This document shows, piece after piece, positions 44,743 through 52,917 of a stretch of 64,000 nt of DNA. Numbering within the stretch: the first letter of the stretch is position 1; every line of letters starts with the position of its first letter. Both the position numbers and the translations under genes were made by a program. Below the pieces are notes generated by a model that was given only the letters and a program-made list of their open reading frames with translations, was not told where the DNA came from and made no database searches. Origin of the DNA: Sorangium sp025924095. GTDB lineage: Bacteria; Myxococcota_A; Polyangia; Polyangiales; Polyangiaceae. The stretch covers positions 1,736,001 to 1,800,000 of the forward strand of contig NZ_CP150356.1 of NCBI RefSeq assembly GCF_051521505.1, read 5' to 3'.

Positions 44743-45225
44743 CTAGAACGAGCCCTCGCGCAGGTTGATGCCGTGCTCGATGTACGCCTTCAGACAGCAG
44801 GCCATGTGCATCCAGCCCTGGCAATTCCCGTAGGAGGCCTGCAATCCGCTCTCGGTCTCCTTCCAGCCCGACTCGGCGATCCGGACGAGCGTCGAGCTCG
44901 GGCCCAGGGACTCGAAATGCATCTCCACCCTCGTGTTGTAAGGGAGCTCCTTCACCGATTTCCCGTCGCCGGCGTCGCCGGGCTCGCCGGCCGCCCACTC
45001 GAAGGCGATGAGCTTGTCGGCGATGACCTGCTTGACGTGGACAGGAAAGGGCTTGCCGCCATCGAAATCGGCGAAGCTCCACATGACGGTCGCCCCCTCG
45101 TCGAGCGGACCGCTCGCGCCGCCCGTCGTGAAATACCCGCTGAGCTTCTTCGGGTTGTAGACCGCATCGAAGACCTCGTGGACGGGCTTCTGGATCTTCG
45201 TCTGCACCTGAAATTTGAGCTCCAT
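44743..45225 (-). CDS. SRPBCC/AHSA1 family protein
   Basis: A 160-aa START-like ligand-binding protein: FQVQTKIQKPVHEVFDAVYN at the start, TTGGASGPLDEGATVMWSF, and a C-terminal long helix (QGWMHMACCLKAYIEHG). Such AHSA1-type proteins bind hydrophobic ligands or act as chaperone co-factors and are often divergent from an ArsR regulator, as here. ATG 45225 has AAGGAGG upstream. Confidence 0.88.
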   Translation of the reverse strand: MELKFQVQTKIQKPVHEVFDAVYNPKKLSGYFTTGGASGPLDEGATVMWSFADFDGGKPFPVHVKQVIADKLIAFEWAAGEPGDAGDGKSVKELPYNTRVEMHFESLGPSSTLVRIAESGWKETESGLQASYGNCQGWMHMACCLKAYIEHGINLREGSF

Positions 45226-45356
45226 GACGCCTCCTTGTCGCGGCAACGCCTCGACCTCGCACGGCGCACCGGCGCGCCGATGCACCGGCGTGCGGACGTA
45301 CCGGCGCACCGGCCGTACGGACCTACTTGCACGCGTCGATTGACCGCCCCCGCATT

Positions 45357-45376
45357 ATGTTATATTCTTATAACAT
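45357..45376. promoter_or_regulatory. Perfect 8-4-8 palindrome over the arsR start codon
   Basis: ATGTTATA (45357-45364) and TATAACAT (45369-45376) are perfect inverted 8-mers around TTCT. The second arm covers the AT of the ATG at 45375. This is a likely binding site for the ArsR protein, repressing itself and perhaps the divergent SRPBCC gene. Confidence 0.75.
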
Positions 45377-45698
45377 GTCAAGCGCTGAGCCGGATGACCT
45401 CGTCTTCAAGGCGCTGGCAGACGGTCGAAGGCGAGAGATCCTGGACTTGCTCGCCGGCGGGCCGAAGACCACGGGCGAGCTCTGCGACCATTTCGCCGAC
45501 TGGGATCGCTGCACGGTGATGCAGCACCTCGGCGTGCTGGAGAAGGCCGATCTGGTGATCGCCAGGCGCGAGGGGCGCCACCGCTGGAATTACCTGAACG
45601 TGCTCCCGATCAAGCGGATCCACGACCGGTGGATCAGCCGCTACGCGTCCGCCGCGGTCGATCTCCTCGATCGGCTGAAGTGCGATCTGGAGACGTGA
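45375..45698 (+). CDS. ArsR family transcriptional regulator
   Basis: A 107-aa winged-helix repressor: DDLVFKALADGRRREILDLL, TTGELCDHF, recognition helix CTVMQHLGVLEKADLVI and wing RREGRHRWNYLN. It lacks the CxC metal pair of ArsR/SmtB metal sensors, so it probably does not sense metal. It belongs to the type paired with AHSA1 proteins. The start overlaps a perfect palindrome, so transcription may be leaderless or tightly autorepressed. Confidence 0.9.
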   Translation: MSSAEPDDLVFKALADGRRREILDLLAGGPKTTGELCDHFADWDRCTVMQHLGVLEKADLVIARREGRHRWNYLNVLPIKRIHDRWISRYASAAVDLLDRLKCDLET

Positions 45699-45758
45699 AG
45701 CGGGAGGCGCGCGCAGCTCGACGCGCCCGCGTCTCGCGCAGGGATCGCCTCGCGATCC

Positions 45759-46742
45759 CTACAGCCGCTTCTCGAGCACGACGAGGCCCCCGCGCCGCAC
45801 GAACCCGAGCTGCTCGTTCAGCGCCAGCATCCCCGGGTTGTTCGACTCGACCGCCGTCGCGATCCGCGCGTAGCCCCGGCGCCGCGCGAAGGCGACCGTC
45901 TCCAGCTTGAGCGCCCTCGCCACCCCGCGCCCGCGGCTCCCCGCCGCCACGCCCGTGAACAGGTGGTCGAGGCACGCGGGGTCCTCCTCGTTCCGGTGCA
46001 GGATGCACAGCCCGACGTACTGGCCTCCTTCCTTCGCGAGGAAGCACGCCTCGGGCAGCGACGCCGGCGACCCCTCCAGGTAGGCCGCGAACGCCTCCGC
46101 CGGCAGCTCGGGGTCGACGTGGTTCGGCAGCGGCACCTCGCGGCTCACGGCGAGGTAGAGCGCGTGCAGCTCCGGAAGCCACCCGGGCCGGCGCGCCCGC
46201 TCCTCCGAGAGCGGCGCGATCGCGATGCCCGGCGGCGGCGAGCCCTCCCCGGCGCGCGGCGCGCTCCCCTGCGCCAGATCGAGCTCGAAGTCCCAGCTCC
46301 GGAAGAGCTCCCGGAAGCCGAGCCTCGCCGCGAGCGCGACCATCTCCGGCTGCGTCTCGCGCGCCATGGAGCGGAGCTCGCGGGCGCCCAGGCGCTCGAG
46401 GTCGCGCTCCATCGCCGCGAAGAGCCGGGCGCCGATGCCGCGGCGGCGGTGGTCCGGAGCGCACCGCACGGAGCACCAGAACCGCGCCGGGTGGTGCGCC
46501 CACGGGACGTGGAACCAGTGCCCGTACGCCACGACCTCGCCCGTCGCGACCCCCTCGGCCACGTGGCGCCCGAGCGCGTGGCCGCGCCGCGCGAGCAGCT
46601 CGTCGAGCTCCCTCAGCGCGCCGGGCGAGCGCGGCTCGATGTCGTGCCGCTCCTCGCGCGGGACGGCGGCGTTGAGGCGCGCCACGGCCTCCCGGTCAGC
46701 GTCGGTCGGCCGGGCGGCGCGGATCCGGATGGCCTTGTCCAT
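45759..46742 (-). CDS. Protein with two GNAT acetyltransferase domains
   Basis: A 327-aa tandem GNAT protein. Domain 1 (~5-155) has the acetyl-CoA loop DHRRRGIGARLFAAME. Domain 2 (~175-327) has AAGSRGRGVARALKLETV and ends SNNPGMLALNEQLGFVRRGG, the typical last strands. Duplicated GNATs of this size act on small molecules such as mycothiol precursors or aminoglycosides; here the substrate is unknown. Single gene, convergent with arsR. Confidence 0.85.
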   Translation of the reverse strand: MDKAIRIRAARPTDADREAVARLNAAVPREERHDIEPRSPGALRELDELLARRGHALGRHVAEGVATGEVVAYGHWFHVPWAHHPARFWCSVRCAPDHRRRGIGARLFAAMERDLERLGARELRSMARETQPEMVALAARLGFRELFRSWDFELDLAQGSAPRAGEGSPPPGIAIAPLSEERARRPGWLPELHALYLAVSREVPLPNHVDPELPAEAFAAYLEGSPASLPEACFLAKEGGQYVGLCILHRNEEDPACLDHLFTGVAAGSRGRGVARALKLETVAFARRRGYARIATAVESNNPGMLALNEQLGFVRRGGLVVLEKRL

Positions 46743-46808
46743 GCGGCACCTCAGCGCATCTCCGCGCCGCGCGCAAACCCCTCGGGCCCCTCGCCCGCGG
46801 GCGGCGGC

Positions 46809-48737
46809 TCACCGGCCCAGCGCGGCCATCTTCTCGTTCACCCAGTCGTCGCCCACGAGCGGGTGCACCCCGGCGCCGTCCCGCTCGAGATTGATCCCCA
46901 CCGAGAGCAGCCCGCTCTTCACGAGGAACGCTCCGAGGGGCTCCTGGCCGTCCGACTTCGTGAGCCGCCCGCGGATGGCGAGGTTCCCCCCTTGCGCCTC
47001 CAGCAGCCTGAAATCGACGCCGCTCTCCTTCCGCCTCACCGTCGCCGACGCCTTGAGCCCCTCCATGGTGAGGAGCCCCGCGGCCCACCTGGGGATGACG
47101 TCCTCGGCGTCGAGCAGCCTCACCGCAGGCATCGCGTCCTTGCACTCGATCCGGATCGCCGCCTCCATCAGCCCCCGTCCCATCTTCGCGTCGTCGATGT
47201 CGACGCGCGCCCACCAGCCCGGCCACGCCTCGCCCTCGTGCTCGATCGCGAGGTCCTTGATCTCGATACGGCTCTTCCCGAGCGTGGCCGTCGGGCCCAG
47301 GACGTTCGCCGCGGCGAGCGCCAGGCGCGCCTCGACGTCGCCCTTCACGCGGGTGTCCTTCCACGTCAGCGCCCCCTGCTTGAGCAGGAGGCTCAGCGCG
47401 CCCGTCCCCCGGCCCAGCCGGTCGACCTCGAGGCTGCTCCGCACGAAGGCGGCGCCGCCCGTGAACCGCGGCGCGTCCGGCGCGGCGCCGTCCGGGTTCA
47501 GCCAGCGGAGATCCGGGATCGCCGCGGCGACGACCTCCACCTTCGACGAGAACCCCGGCGGGAGCCGCAGGAGGTGGAGCTCCGGCGCATCGAAGACGGC
47601 GCTCGCCCTCTCCACCACGATGGGCGGCAGCCCCTTCTCCGGGCGCGCGAGCGTCGCGCGGGGCACCGTCACCGCGAGGCGCGCCTCCCCGCGCTCGTCG
47701 ACGCGGAGCTCCACGTCGGCCGCGACGGTCGCCCGGTGCGACGAGGCGGAGGCCACGAGGTGGCTCGTCCCGTACGAGAGGGAGCTGCCCGGCTCGACCT
47801 TCCCCCGGTTCACGACGAGGTTCGTCCGGAGCCCGCCGCTGCCGTCCTCGATCCGCGGCTCGGCGCCCTCGCCCGTGTAAAAGTGGATGAAATCGAGCCC
47901 CGGGAGCTGCGCGTCGAGGCGCACGCGCGCCCAGGTGGTGTCGAAGATGTCGAGCCCCTCGATGTCGCGCGGATCGAACGTGTTCATCGTCACGTCGGCG
48001 TCGGCGTCGAGCCGCGCGATGACGCGGTCGGCGAGGTGGACCTCGCCCGACCGGAGCTCCAGCGCGATCGGCCCGACGCGGACCGAGCGGAGCGGCTTGT
48101 AGTAGAACCCCCCGCGCACGCGGCCGCCGCCGGCATACCGGACCTGCTGGATCCAGACCTCCTCGAGCGTCGTGTCCACGCCCTCCAGGTGCACTGTCCA
48201 GAGGTTGTAGCCCTCGTCCGAGCTCTCGAGATCGCGCTTCGGCGGCAGCTCCGGCTTGAGCGGAGGGTTCGTGAACTCCGGGATGGGGGGCAGCGCCTGG
48301 ATGTGCGGCGCCTCCAGATCGCGCTCGCTCGTCGGATCCACGAGCAAGCGCATGCGGAACATGAAGCCTTCCCCGCGGACGTCCTCCGCATGAAACTTCT
48401 TCCGGAGCAGATCGGTCAGGTGGATGTCGGCGTGCACCTCGTCGAGCACCACCGCCCACTCCAGCACGCTGTCCGCCCCGCTGAGCCGGATCTCCTTGAC
48501 GTGCACGACGCCCGGCCAGAGGCTCCACGCCGAACCGTAAACCAGCGTTACGTCGATCGGGTTGTAGCTGACGAGCCTCGCCATGAGCTTCGTGCTCAGC
48601 ATGACGTTGACGATGACGACGTAGCCGAGCCAGAGCGCCACCGGCAGGAGCAACACCCCCTTCAGCGCCTTGCTCGCGCGCGGGCCGAGCCACCCTCGGA
48701 GCCCAGATGGTGACTTCGCGGCCCGAGCTCCCTGCAT
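46809..48737 (-). CDS. AsmA/DUF748-like membrane-anchored periplasmic protein
   Basis: A 642-aa protein with one N-terminal membrane anchor (GVLLLPVALWLGYVVIVNVM, ~27-46), then a long beta-rich region with repeated GxxxLxVxxLxL strands as in AsmA-like proteins. Examples are VHVKEIRLSGADSVLEW, IALELRSGEVHLADRVI and LLSVGINLERDGAGVHPL at the end. This family bridges or patrols the envelope, perhaps in lipid transport. The N-terminal ~25 residues are basic. Function in this organism is not known. Confidence 0.65.
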   Translation of the reverse strand: MQGARAAKSPSGLRGWLGPRASKALKGVLLLPVALWLGYVVIVNVMLSTKLMARLVSYNPIDVTLVYGSAWSLWPGVVHVKEIRLSGADSVLEWAVVLDEVHADIHLTDLLRKKFHAEDVRGEGFMFRMRLLVDPTSERDLEAPHIQALPPIPEFTNPPLKPELPPKRDLESSDEGYNLWTVHLEGVDTTLEEVWIQQVRYAGGGRVRGGFYYKPLRSVRVGPIALELRSGEVHLADRVIARLDADADVTMNTFDPRDIEGLDIFDTTWARVRLDAQLPGLDFIHFYTGEGAEPRIEDGSGGLRTNLVVNRGKVEPGSSLSYGTSHLVASASSHRATVAADVELRVDERGEARLAVTVPRATLARPEKGLPPIVVERASAVFDAPELHLLRLPPGFSSKVEVVAAAIPDLRWLNPDGAAPDAPRFTGGAAFVRSSLEVDRLGRGTGALSLLLKQGALTWKDTRVKGDVEARLALAAANVLGPTATLGKSRIEIKDLAIEHEGEAWPGWWARVDIDDAKMGRGLMEAAIRIECKDAMPAVRLLDAEDVIPRWAAGLLTMEGLKASATVRRKESGVDFRLLEAQGGNLAIRGRLTKSDGQEPLGAFLVKSGLLSVGINLERDGAGVHPLVGDDWVNEKMAALGR

Positions 48738-48790
48738 GAACGGGTGGAACGCACGTGCCGTGCCGCCGAGCTGACCCGTGGCGCGGGCCG

Positions 48791-48830
48791 GCGGGCGCTG
48801 GGCTCGCCGTGCGGGCGCTGGGCTCGCCGT
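48791..48830. repeat. Perfect 20-bp tandem duplication
   Basis: GCGGGCGCTGGGCTCGCCGT occurs twice head-to-tail (48791-48810 and 48811-48830) in the 306-bp region between two divergent genes. Otherwise nothing is recognised in that region. Confidence 0.8.
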
Positions 48831-49043
48831 AGCGATCTGCCCCGCGTGTGGCGAACCTCGCCACGCACGGCGCGCGGATGTGCGCGATCTTGCCCGGATT
48901 TCCGGAGAAATGGTCTGGTCGGGGCGGTCGTCCCCGCCGGAGCCGGCGGCACCCAGCTTGCTCTCTGCGACCGACGGGCTGCCGAGCCTGTCGCACGTCA
49001 GCTCCCGCTGGAGCCGAGCTTCCAGCCATCACCCGAGGTCATC

Positions 49044-49382
49044 ATGAAGCACACGGTCCATCACGACCTGAACGACGATGAAGCGAAGAACGCCGTCCTG
49101 AGGGCGATGGCGCGGTATTGCGATCGGTACGCGGAGTACGCCCCGTCCATGCTCTGGAGCGACGAGCGGCGCGCGGATCTCGGCTTCTCCTTCAAGGGCT
49201 GCAAGCTCGGGGGGCGGCTCGAGCTCCGGCCCAGGACCGTCGACCTCGAGATCGAGGTGCCGCTGCCGCTGCGCATGTTCCAGCGGATGGCGATCGCGGC
49301 GATCGACAACGAGGTGCGGCGGTTCATCGACGAGGCGCACCGCGAGCGGTCGCGGGGCGCGGCCCTGGAGGCAGCCCTCTGA
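49044..49382 (+). CDS. Polyhydroxyalkanoic acid system family protein
   Basis: A 112-aa protein matching the small PHA-granule-associated family: MKHTVHHDLNDDEAKNAV at the start, FSFKGCKLGGRLELRPRTVD and a C-terminal helix LPLRMFQRMAIAAIDNEVRR. The annotated family function is weakly established. It precedes the topoisomerase gene by 12 bp, so they may share a transcript. ATG 49044 follows CGAGG. Confidence 0.75.
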   Translation: MKHTVHHDLNDDEAKNAVLRAMARYCDRYAEYAPSMLWSDERRADLGFSFKGCKLGGRLELRPRTVDLEIEVPLPLRMFQRMAIAAIDNEVRRFIDEAHRERSRGAALEAAL

Positions 49383-49394
49383 GGTCGACGCGCC

Positions 49395-50759
49395 ATGAAG
49401 AGCGCCAGCAGCACGACCCCCCGATCCAGGCGCCGCCCGCGGAGCACTCCACACAGCGCGCGCCGCTCCGCCCCGAGCGACGTCGCCGTCCGGCGGCGCC
49501 GCGTCAGCCTGTCGATCGAGTCCGTTGAGACGGTCGAGCTCGCGCTCACCGTGGGCGAGCTCTCGGCGGCCGCGCCGCTCACGCCGTCGCCGATCGAGTC
49601 CGCGAAGGCGGCCGGGCTCCGGTACGTGAACGACGACGAGCCGGGCATCTCCAGGCGGAAGGCGGGCAAGGGCTTCAAGTACCTCGACCCCGAGGGGCGT
49701 CTCGTCAGGGACGAGGCGACCCTGAAGCGGATCCGCCACCTCGCGATCCCGCCGGCCTGGACCGGGGTGTGGATCTGCCAGAGCGAGCGCGGGCACATCC
49801 AGGCCACCGGCCGGGACGCGCGCGGGAGGAAGCAGTACCGGTATCACCCGCGCTGGCGCGAGGTCCGCGACGAGACGAAGTACGACCGCATGCTCGCGTT
49901 CGGCGCGGCGCTCCCGGCGATCCGCGCGGCGGCCGAGCGCGATCTCGCGCTGCCCGGGCTCCCGCGCGAGAAGGTGATGGCGACCGTGGTGCGCCTGCTC
50001 GACGAGACCTCGATCCGCATCGGGAACGACGAGTATGCGCGCGACAACGATTCGTACGGTCTGACCACGCTCCACGACGAGCACGTCGAGATCAAGGGCG
50101 ATCTCATAAGTTTTCGCTTCAAGGGCAAGAGCGGCAAGGAACACGAGCTGACAGTGCGGGACCGGCGGCTCGCGCGCATCGTGAAGCGCTGCCAGGACGT
50201 GCCCGGCCACGAGCTGTTCCAGTACATCGACGAGGGCGGGGAGCGGCAACGCATCCACTCCGATGACGTGAACGAATACCTGCGCTCGATCGCCGGGCAG
50301 GAGTTCACGGCCAAGGACTTCCGCACCTGGACCGGCACGGTGCTGTGCGCGTTCTTCTTCTGCGAGATGGAGGTCGCCACCACGGCTCGCCAGATGAAGA
50401 AGTGCGTGGCGCAGGTGATCGACAGGGTGTCCGCCCGCCTCGGCAACACGCGCGCGGTCTGCCAGCGTTGTTATGTCCACCCCGCCGTGATCCGCGCCTA
50501 CACCGAGGGCGCCTTGCAGACCCTGATCGAGGCGGAAGAGGCCGTCACGGACGAGGCGACCGCGGCGCTCCGGCCCGAGGAGGCCAGGATGCTCCGGATC
50601 GTCCGCGGCTTCAGCGAGCGCGACGCCGCGCCGCTCGCCACCCAGCTCCGCGAGAGCGTGTGCGCCGTGAAGGCGAGTCGCGCCGACAGGGCGCGGCGAG
50701 CTGCCGAGAGCCCGAAGCGCGCCCATCGACAGGGCAAGGTCCGGCGCGCCGCGGCCTGA
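49395..50759 (+). CDS. DNA topoisomerase IB
   Basis: A 454-aa type IB topoisomerase that relaxes supercoils through a 3'-phosphotyrosine. The first ~70 residues are Arg/Ser-rich and disordered. The N-terminal domain starts near GLRYVNDDEPGISRRKAGKG. The catalytic domain contains LLDETSIRIGNDEYARDN (Arg), FRFKGKSGKEHEL (Lys), KDFRTWTGTVL (Arg) and the nucleophile Tyr in RCYVHPAVIRAY. This is the poxvirus-like bacterial form. All expected catalytic residues are present. Confidence 0.93.
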   Translation: MKSASSTTPRSRRRPRSTPHSARRSAPSDVAVRRRRVSLSIESVETVELALTVGELSAAAPLTPSPIESAKAAGLRYVNDDEPGISRRKAGKGFKYLDPEGRLVRDEATLKRIRHLAIPPAWTGVWICQSERGHIQATGRDARGRKQYRYHPRWREVRDETKYDRMLAFGAALPAIRAAAERDLALPGLPREKVMATVVRLLDETSIRIGNDEYARDNDSYGLTTLHDEHVEIKGDLISFRFKGKSGKEHELTVRDRRLARIVKRCQDVPGHELFQYIDEGGERQRIHSDDVNEYLRSIAGQEFTAKDFRTWTGTVLCAFFFCEMEVATTARQMKKCVAQVIDRVSARLGNTRAVCQRCYVHPAVIRAYTEGALQTLIEAEEAVTDEATAALRPEEARMLRIVRGFSERDAAPLATQLRESVCAVKASRADRARRAAESPKRAHRQGKVRRAAA

Positions 50760-51012
50760 CCCGTCCCTGGTGCAACCCCGACCCACGCCGTGCTCTCCGC
50801 GCCCCGCGCCGTGCCGCGGGGGCGCCGACGAGATCGCCGTGTCCATCCGTCACAGCGTGACGGTCTCGCCGTGGCATTGTGCCCCGGGCGCGAGGCCTTC
50901 TGCCGCCGATCTGTGAGCAGCTCCGCAGACCTCCCGCGATGGTCGCGCCCGGTACGTTTCGTGTTCTGCGAAGGGAGAGCGAACGACGAGACCCTCAGCC
51001 TGGGAGATCTGC
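50760..51012. other. Intergenic region without recognised features
   Basis: 253 bp; no gene or clear hairpin terminator seen. GGGAG (51001-51005) is the ribosome-binding site of the next gene. Confidence 0.4.
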
Positions 51013-51519
51013 ATGGCGAGCCAGAGGTTGATCACCGAGATGGTGCAGACACGTGTCGAGGCTGAGGACGCCATCCGGCGTATCCTGGACCACGGGCGCT
51101 CGCGGAGAGACATCTGCGTCATCGTGAGCGAGGCCGCCCGCCGCCAGCGCTTCTCGCGTTCACGCCTGTACGGCGCGGCCGTCCAGGGCCATGCGCTCGG
51201 CGCCATCCTCGCCGCGGCGGGCGCGGGGCTCGTGGTCCCCGGGCTGCGGCTCGCGGTGGCCGGCCCCATCGCGGTGACGCTCGCGGACGCGAGCTCGGCC
51301 GCCGAGACGGCCAGTCTGAGCAGCGTGCTCGTCGACGCCGGGATCCCGGAGCAGCGCGCGCCGGAGGTCGAGAGGCGCCTCAAGGAAGGGGCGATGCTCC
51401 TCGGCGTGCTCGCGCGCGACGACGCTGACGCCGCGGTGCTGCACGCGATCCTGCGCGGCGTCGGCGCCGCAGGGGCCAGCGGCACCAGCAAGGGCGCCCG
51501 CGTCTTCGCGACCCTCTGA
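51013..51519 (+). CDS. General-stress-like protein of unknown function
   Basis: A 168-aa protein. The start (TEMVQTRVEAEDAIRRILDH, then ICVIVSEAAR) resembles the N-terminus of general stress proteins related to YflT/GsiB-17M. A Gly/Ala-rich hydrophobic stretch (~58-95, AILAAAGAGLVVPGLRLAV) could span or associate with the membrane. The last third is helical (APEVERRLKEGAMLLGVLA). The assignment is by general resemblance only. Confidence 0.5.
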   Translation: MASQRLITEMVQTRVEAEDAIRRILDHGRSRRDICVIVSEAARRQRFSRSRLYGAAVQGHALGAILAAAGAGLVVPGLRLAVAGPIAVTLADASSAAETASLSSVLVDAGIPEQRAPEVERRLKEGAMLLGVLARDDADAAVLHAILRGVGAAGASGTSKGARVFATL

Positions 51520-51856
51520 CGCCGCGCTCGGGCGCGCCGGCGCCCTGGCGGTCTCATTCCTCCTCGCTTCACCTCCATCGGATCACGTCGCCCTGCGGGA
51601 TGGGCTCGCCACAGCGCGAGCGGGAATTCGTGCGGGTGGAACGGAGTTTGAATAGAATTCAAAGAGTTCAACCGAGGGCGACCCGGTGTGAGGCGAAGAT
51701 GTACCCCTGAGGCAAGAGGTCGTACGCTCTCCGCGGCGAGGTCGATTCTGGCGGTCTCGCTCACGGTTCTCGCGCGGACGTATGACGCGGTGGCTGCTGC
51801 TCGGGAGGTAGGGAGGAGACGAATCGGCGTTCATCAGCAACCTCAGGAGAGTACCC
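51520..51856. other. Intergenic region without a gene
   Basis: 337 bp. An AT-richer segment at 51640-51680 (GAATAGAATTCAAAGAGTTCAA) contains the short inverted pair GAATTC and repeated TTCAA. It may be promoter sequence. AGGAGAG (51844-51850) serves the next gene. Confidence 0.4.
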
Positions 51857-52336
51857 ATGGAACAGCTCGCAACCGCAGAGGAGAGCGTGGGCCTGGACGG
51901 CCTGATCGATGACGACGCGATCGAGCAGCTCAAATCGTTCTGCCGCGGCGAGATGTCCGCGGTGGAGACCTACCGTCAGGCGATCGCCGCGGCGCGCGAG
52001 GACGGGGTGATCGAGCAGCTACGGCGCAACCTGGCGTCGCACCAGGCGCGGGTGCAGATGCTGCGCCGGCGGATCGAGGAGCTCGGAGGCGACCCGCCGT
52101 CGAGCTCCGGGCCATGGGGCGCGTTCGCCAAGGTCGTCGAGCGGACCGCGCTGGCGCTCGGCGACAGGACGGCGCTCTCGGTGCTCGCGGAGGGCGAGGA
52201 TTACGGCCTGAAGGACTACCGGAACGACATCGAGGAGCTCGACTCCGAGTCGCACGTCCTGGTCCGCGACGTGATCCTGCCACAGCAGCTGTCGACGCTG
52301 CGCTCGCTCGCCGATCTCAAGCGACAGCTGCCGTGA
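51857..52336 (+). CDS. DUF2383-like ferritin-fold protein
   Basis: A 159-aa four-helix-bundle protein: IEQLKSFCRGEMSAVETYRQ (helix 1 with Glu), LRRNLASHQARVQMLRRRIE (helix 2 with His), then ALSVLAEGEDYGLKDYRNDI (helix 3) and LPQQLSTLRSLADLKRQLP (helix 4). This matches PA2169/DUF2383-type ferritin-like proteins, which may bind iron and occur in stress regulons. No metal-binding set could be proven by eye. Confidence 0.75.
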   Translation: MEQLATAEESVGLDGLIDDDAIEQLKSFCRGEMSAVETYRQAIAAAREDGVIEQLRRNLASHQARVQMLRRRIEELGGDPPSSSGPWGAFAKVVERTALALGDRTALSVLAEGEDYGLKDYRNDIEELDSESHVLVRDVILPQQLSTLRSLADLKRQLP

Positions 52337-52394
52337 CGCGGCCAGGGCCCTGCGGATTGTTCCGGCGGGTGCGTTGTGCGATACTTCCGAAGGT

Positions 52395-52616
52395 ATGGCC
52401 AAGGCCGCGCTGGACATCGCCCGACTGAGCCGCGACGAGCAGCTCGACCTCCTCGACGAGCTCTGGTCGAGCCTCGGGCGAGATCCTGGCGAGTTCCCTC
52501 TCAGCGACGCGCAGCGCGTCGAGCTCGATCGGCGCCTCGATGAGCTCGAGGCCGAGGGACCGGTCGGGCTCACCTGGGATGAGGTCGTCGCCCAGGCGCG
52601 CGCTCGGTCACGGTGA
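52395..52616 (+). CDS. RelB-type addiction module antitoxin
   Basis: A 73-aa protein with the pattern of the putative addiction module component family: IARLSRDEQLDLLDELWSSL, LSDAQRVELDRRLDELEAEG and TWDEVVAQARARSR. It neutralises the toxin encoded next. The TGA overlaps the toxin GTG (GTGA at 52613). Confidence 0.88.
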   Translation: MAKAALDIARLSRDEQLDLLDELWSSLGRDPGEFPLSDAQRVELDRRLDELEAEGPVGLTWDEVVAQARARSR

Positions 52617-52906
52617 GGCCGTACCTCGTCCGGCCCGCTGCTGCGGCGGATATCGCGCGAGCCTACGCCTGGTACGAGCGAGAGCGCGACGGCCTCGGAG
52701 AGGAGTTCCTGACCGAGGTCCGCGCCGCGATGCAAGCGGTTGTCGAAGCACCCACCGCGTACGCAGCGCTGCACCGCCAAACCCGCCGGGCGCTCGTCCG
52801 CCGCTTTCCCTATGGCCTGTTTTTCCGTCTGATGGATGACGTCGTCGTCTTCGTCGCGTGCTTTCACACGCGCCGAAGACCCGAGTCATGGAAGCGGAGA
52901 CGCTGA
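52613..52906 (+). CDS. RelE/ParE family toxin
   Basis: A 97-aa ParE-like protein: VRPAAAADIARAYAWYERER at the start, FLTEVRAAMQAVVEAP, RRALVRRFPYGLFFR and the last strand VVVFVACFHTRRRPESWKRR. RelE/ParE toxins cut mRNA or inhibit gyrase; the ParE-like helix pair favours the latter, without certainty. GTG start coupled to the antitoxin gene. Confidence 0.9.
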   Translation: MRPYLVRPAAAADIARAYAWYERERDGLGEEFLTEVRAAMQAVVEAPTAYAALHRQTRRALVRRFPYGLFFRLMDDVVVFVACFHTRRRPESWKRRR

Positions 52907-52917
52907 GAGGCGCCCGC

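Noticed and set aside
46696..49032. A long minus-strand frame sharing the AsmA-like region
   Set aside because: It is a frame-shifted shadow. The frame at 46809-48737 has the membrane anchor and beta-strand pattern.
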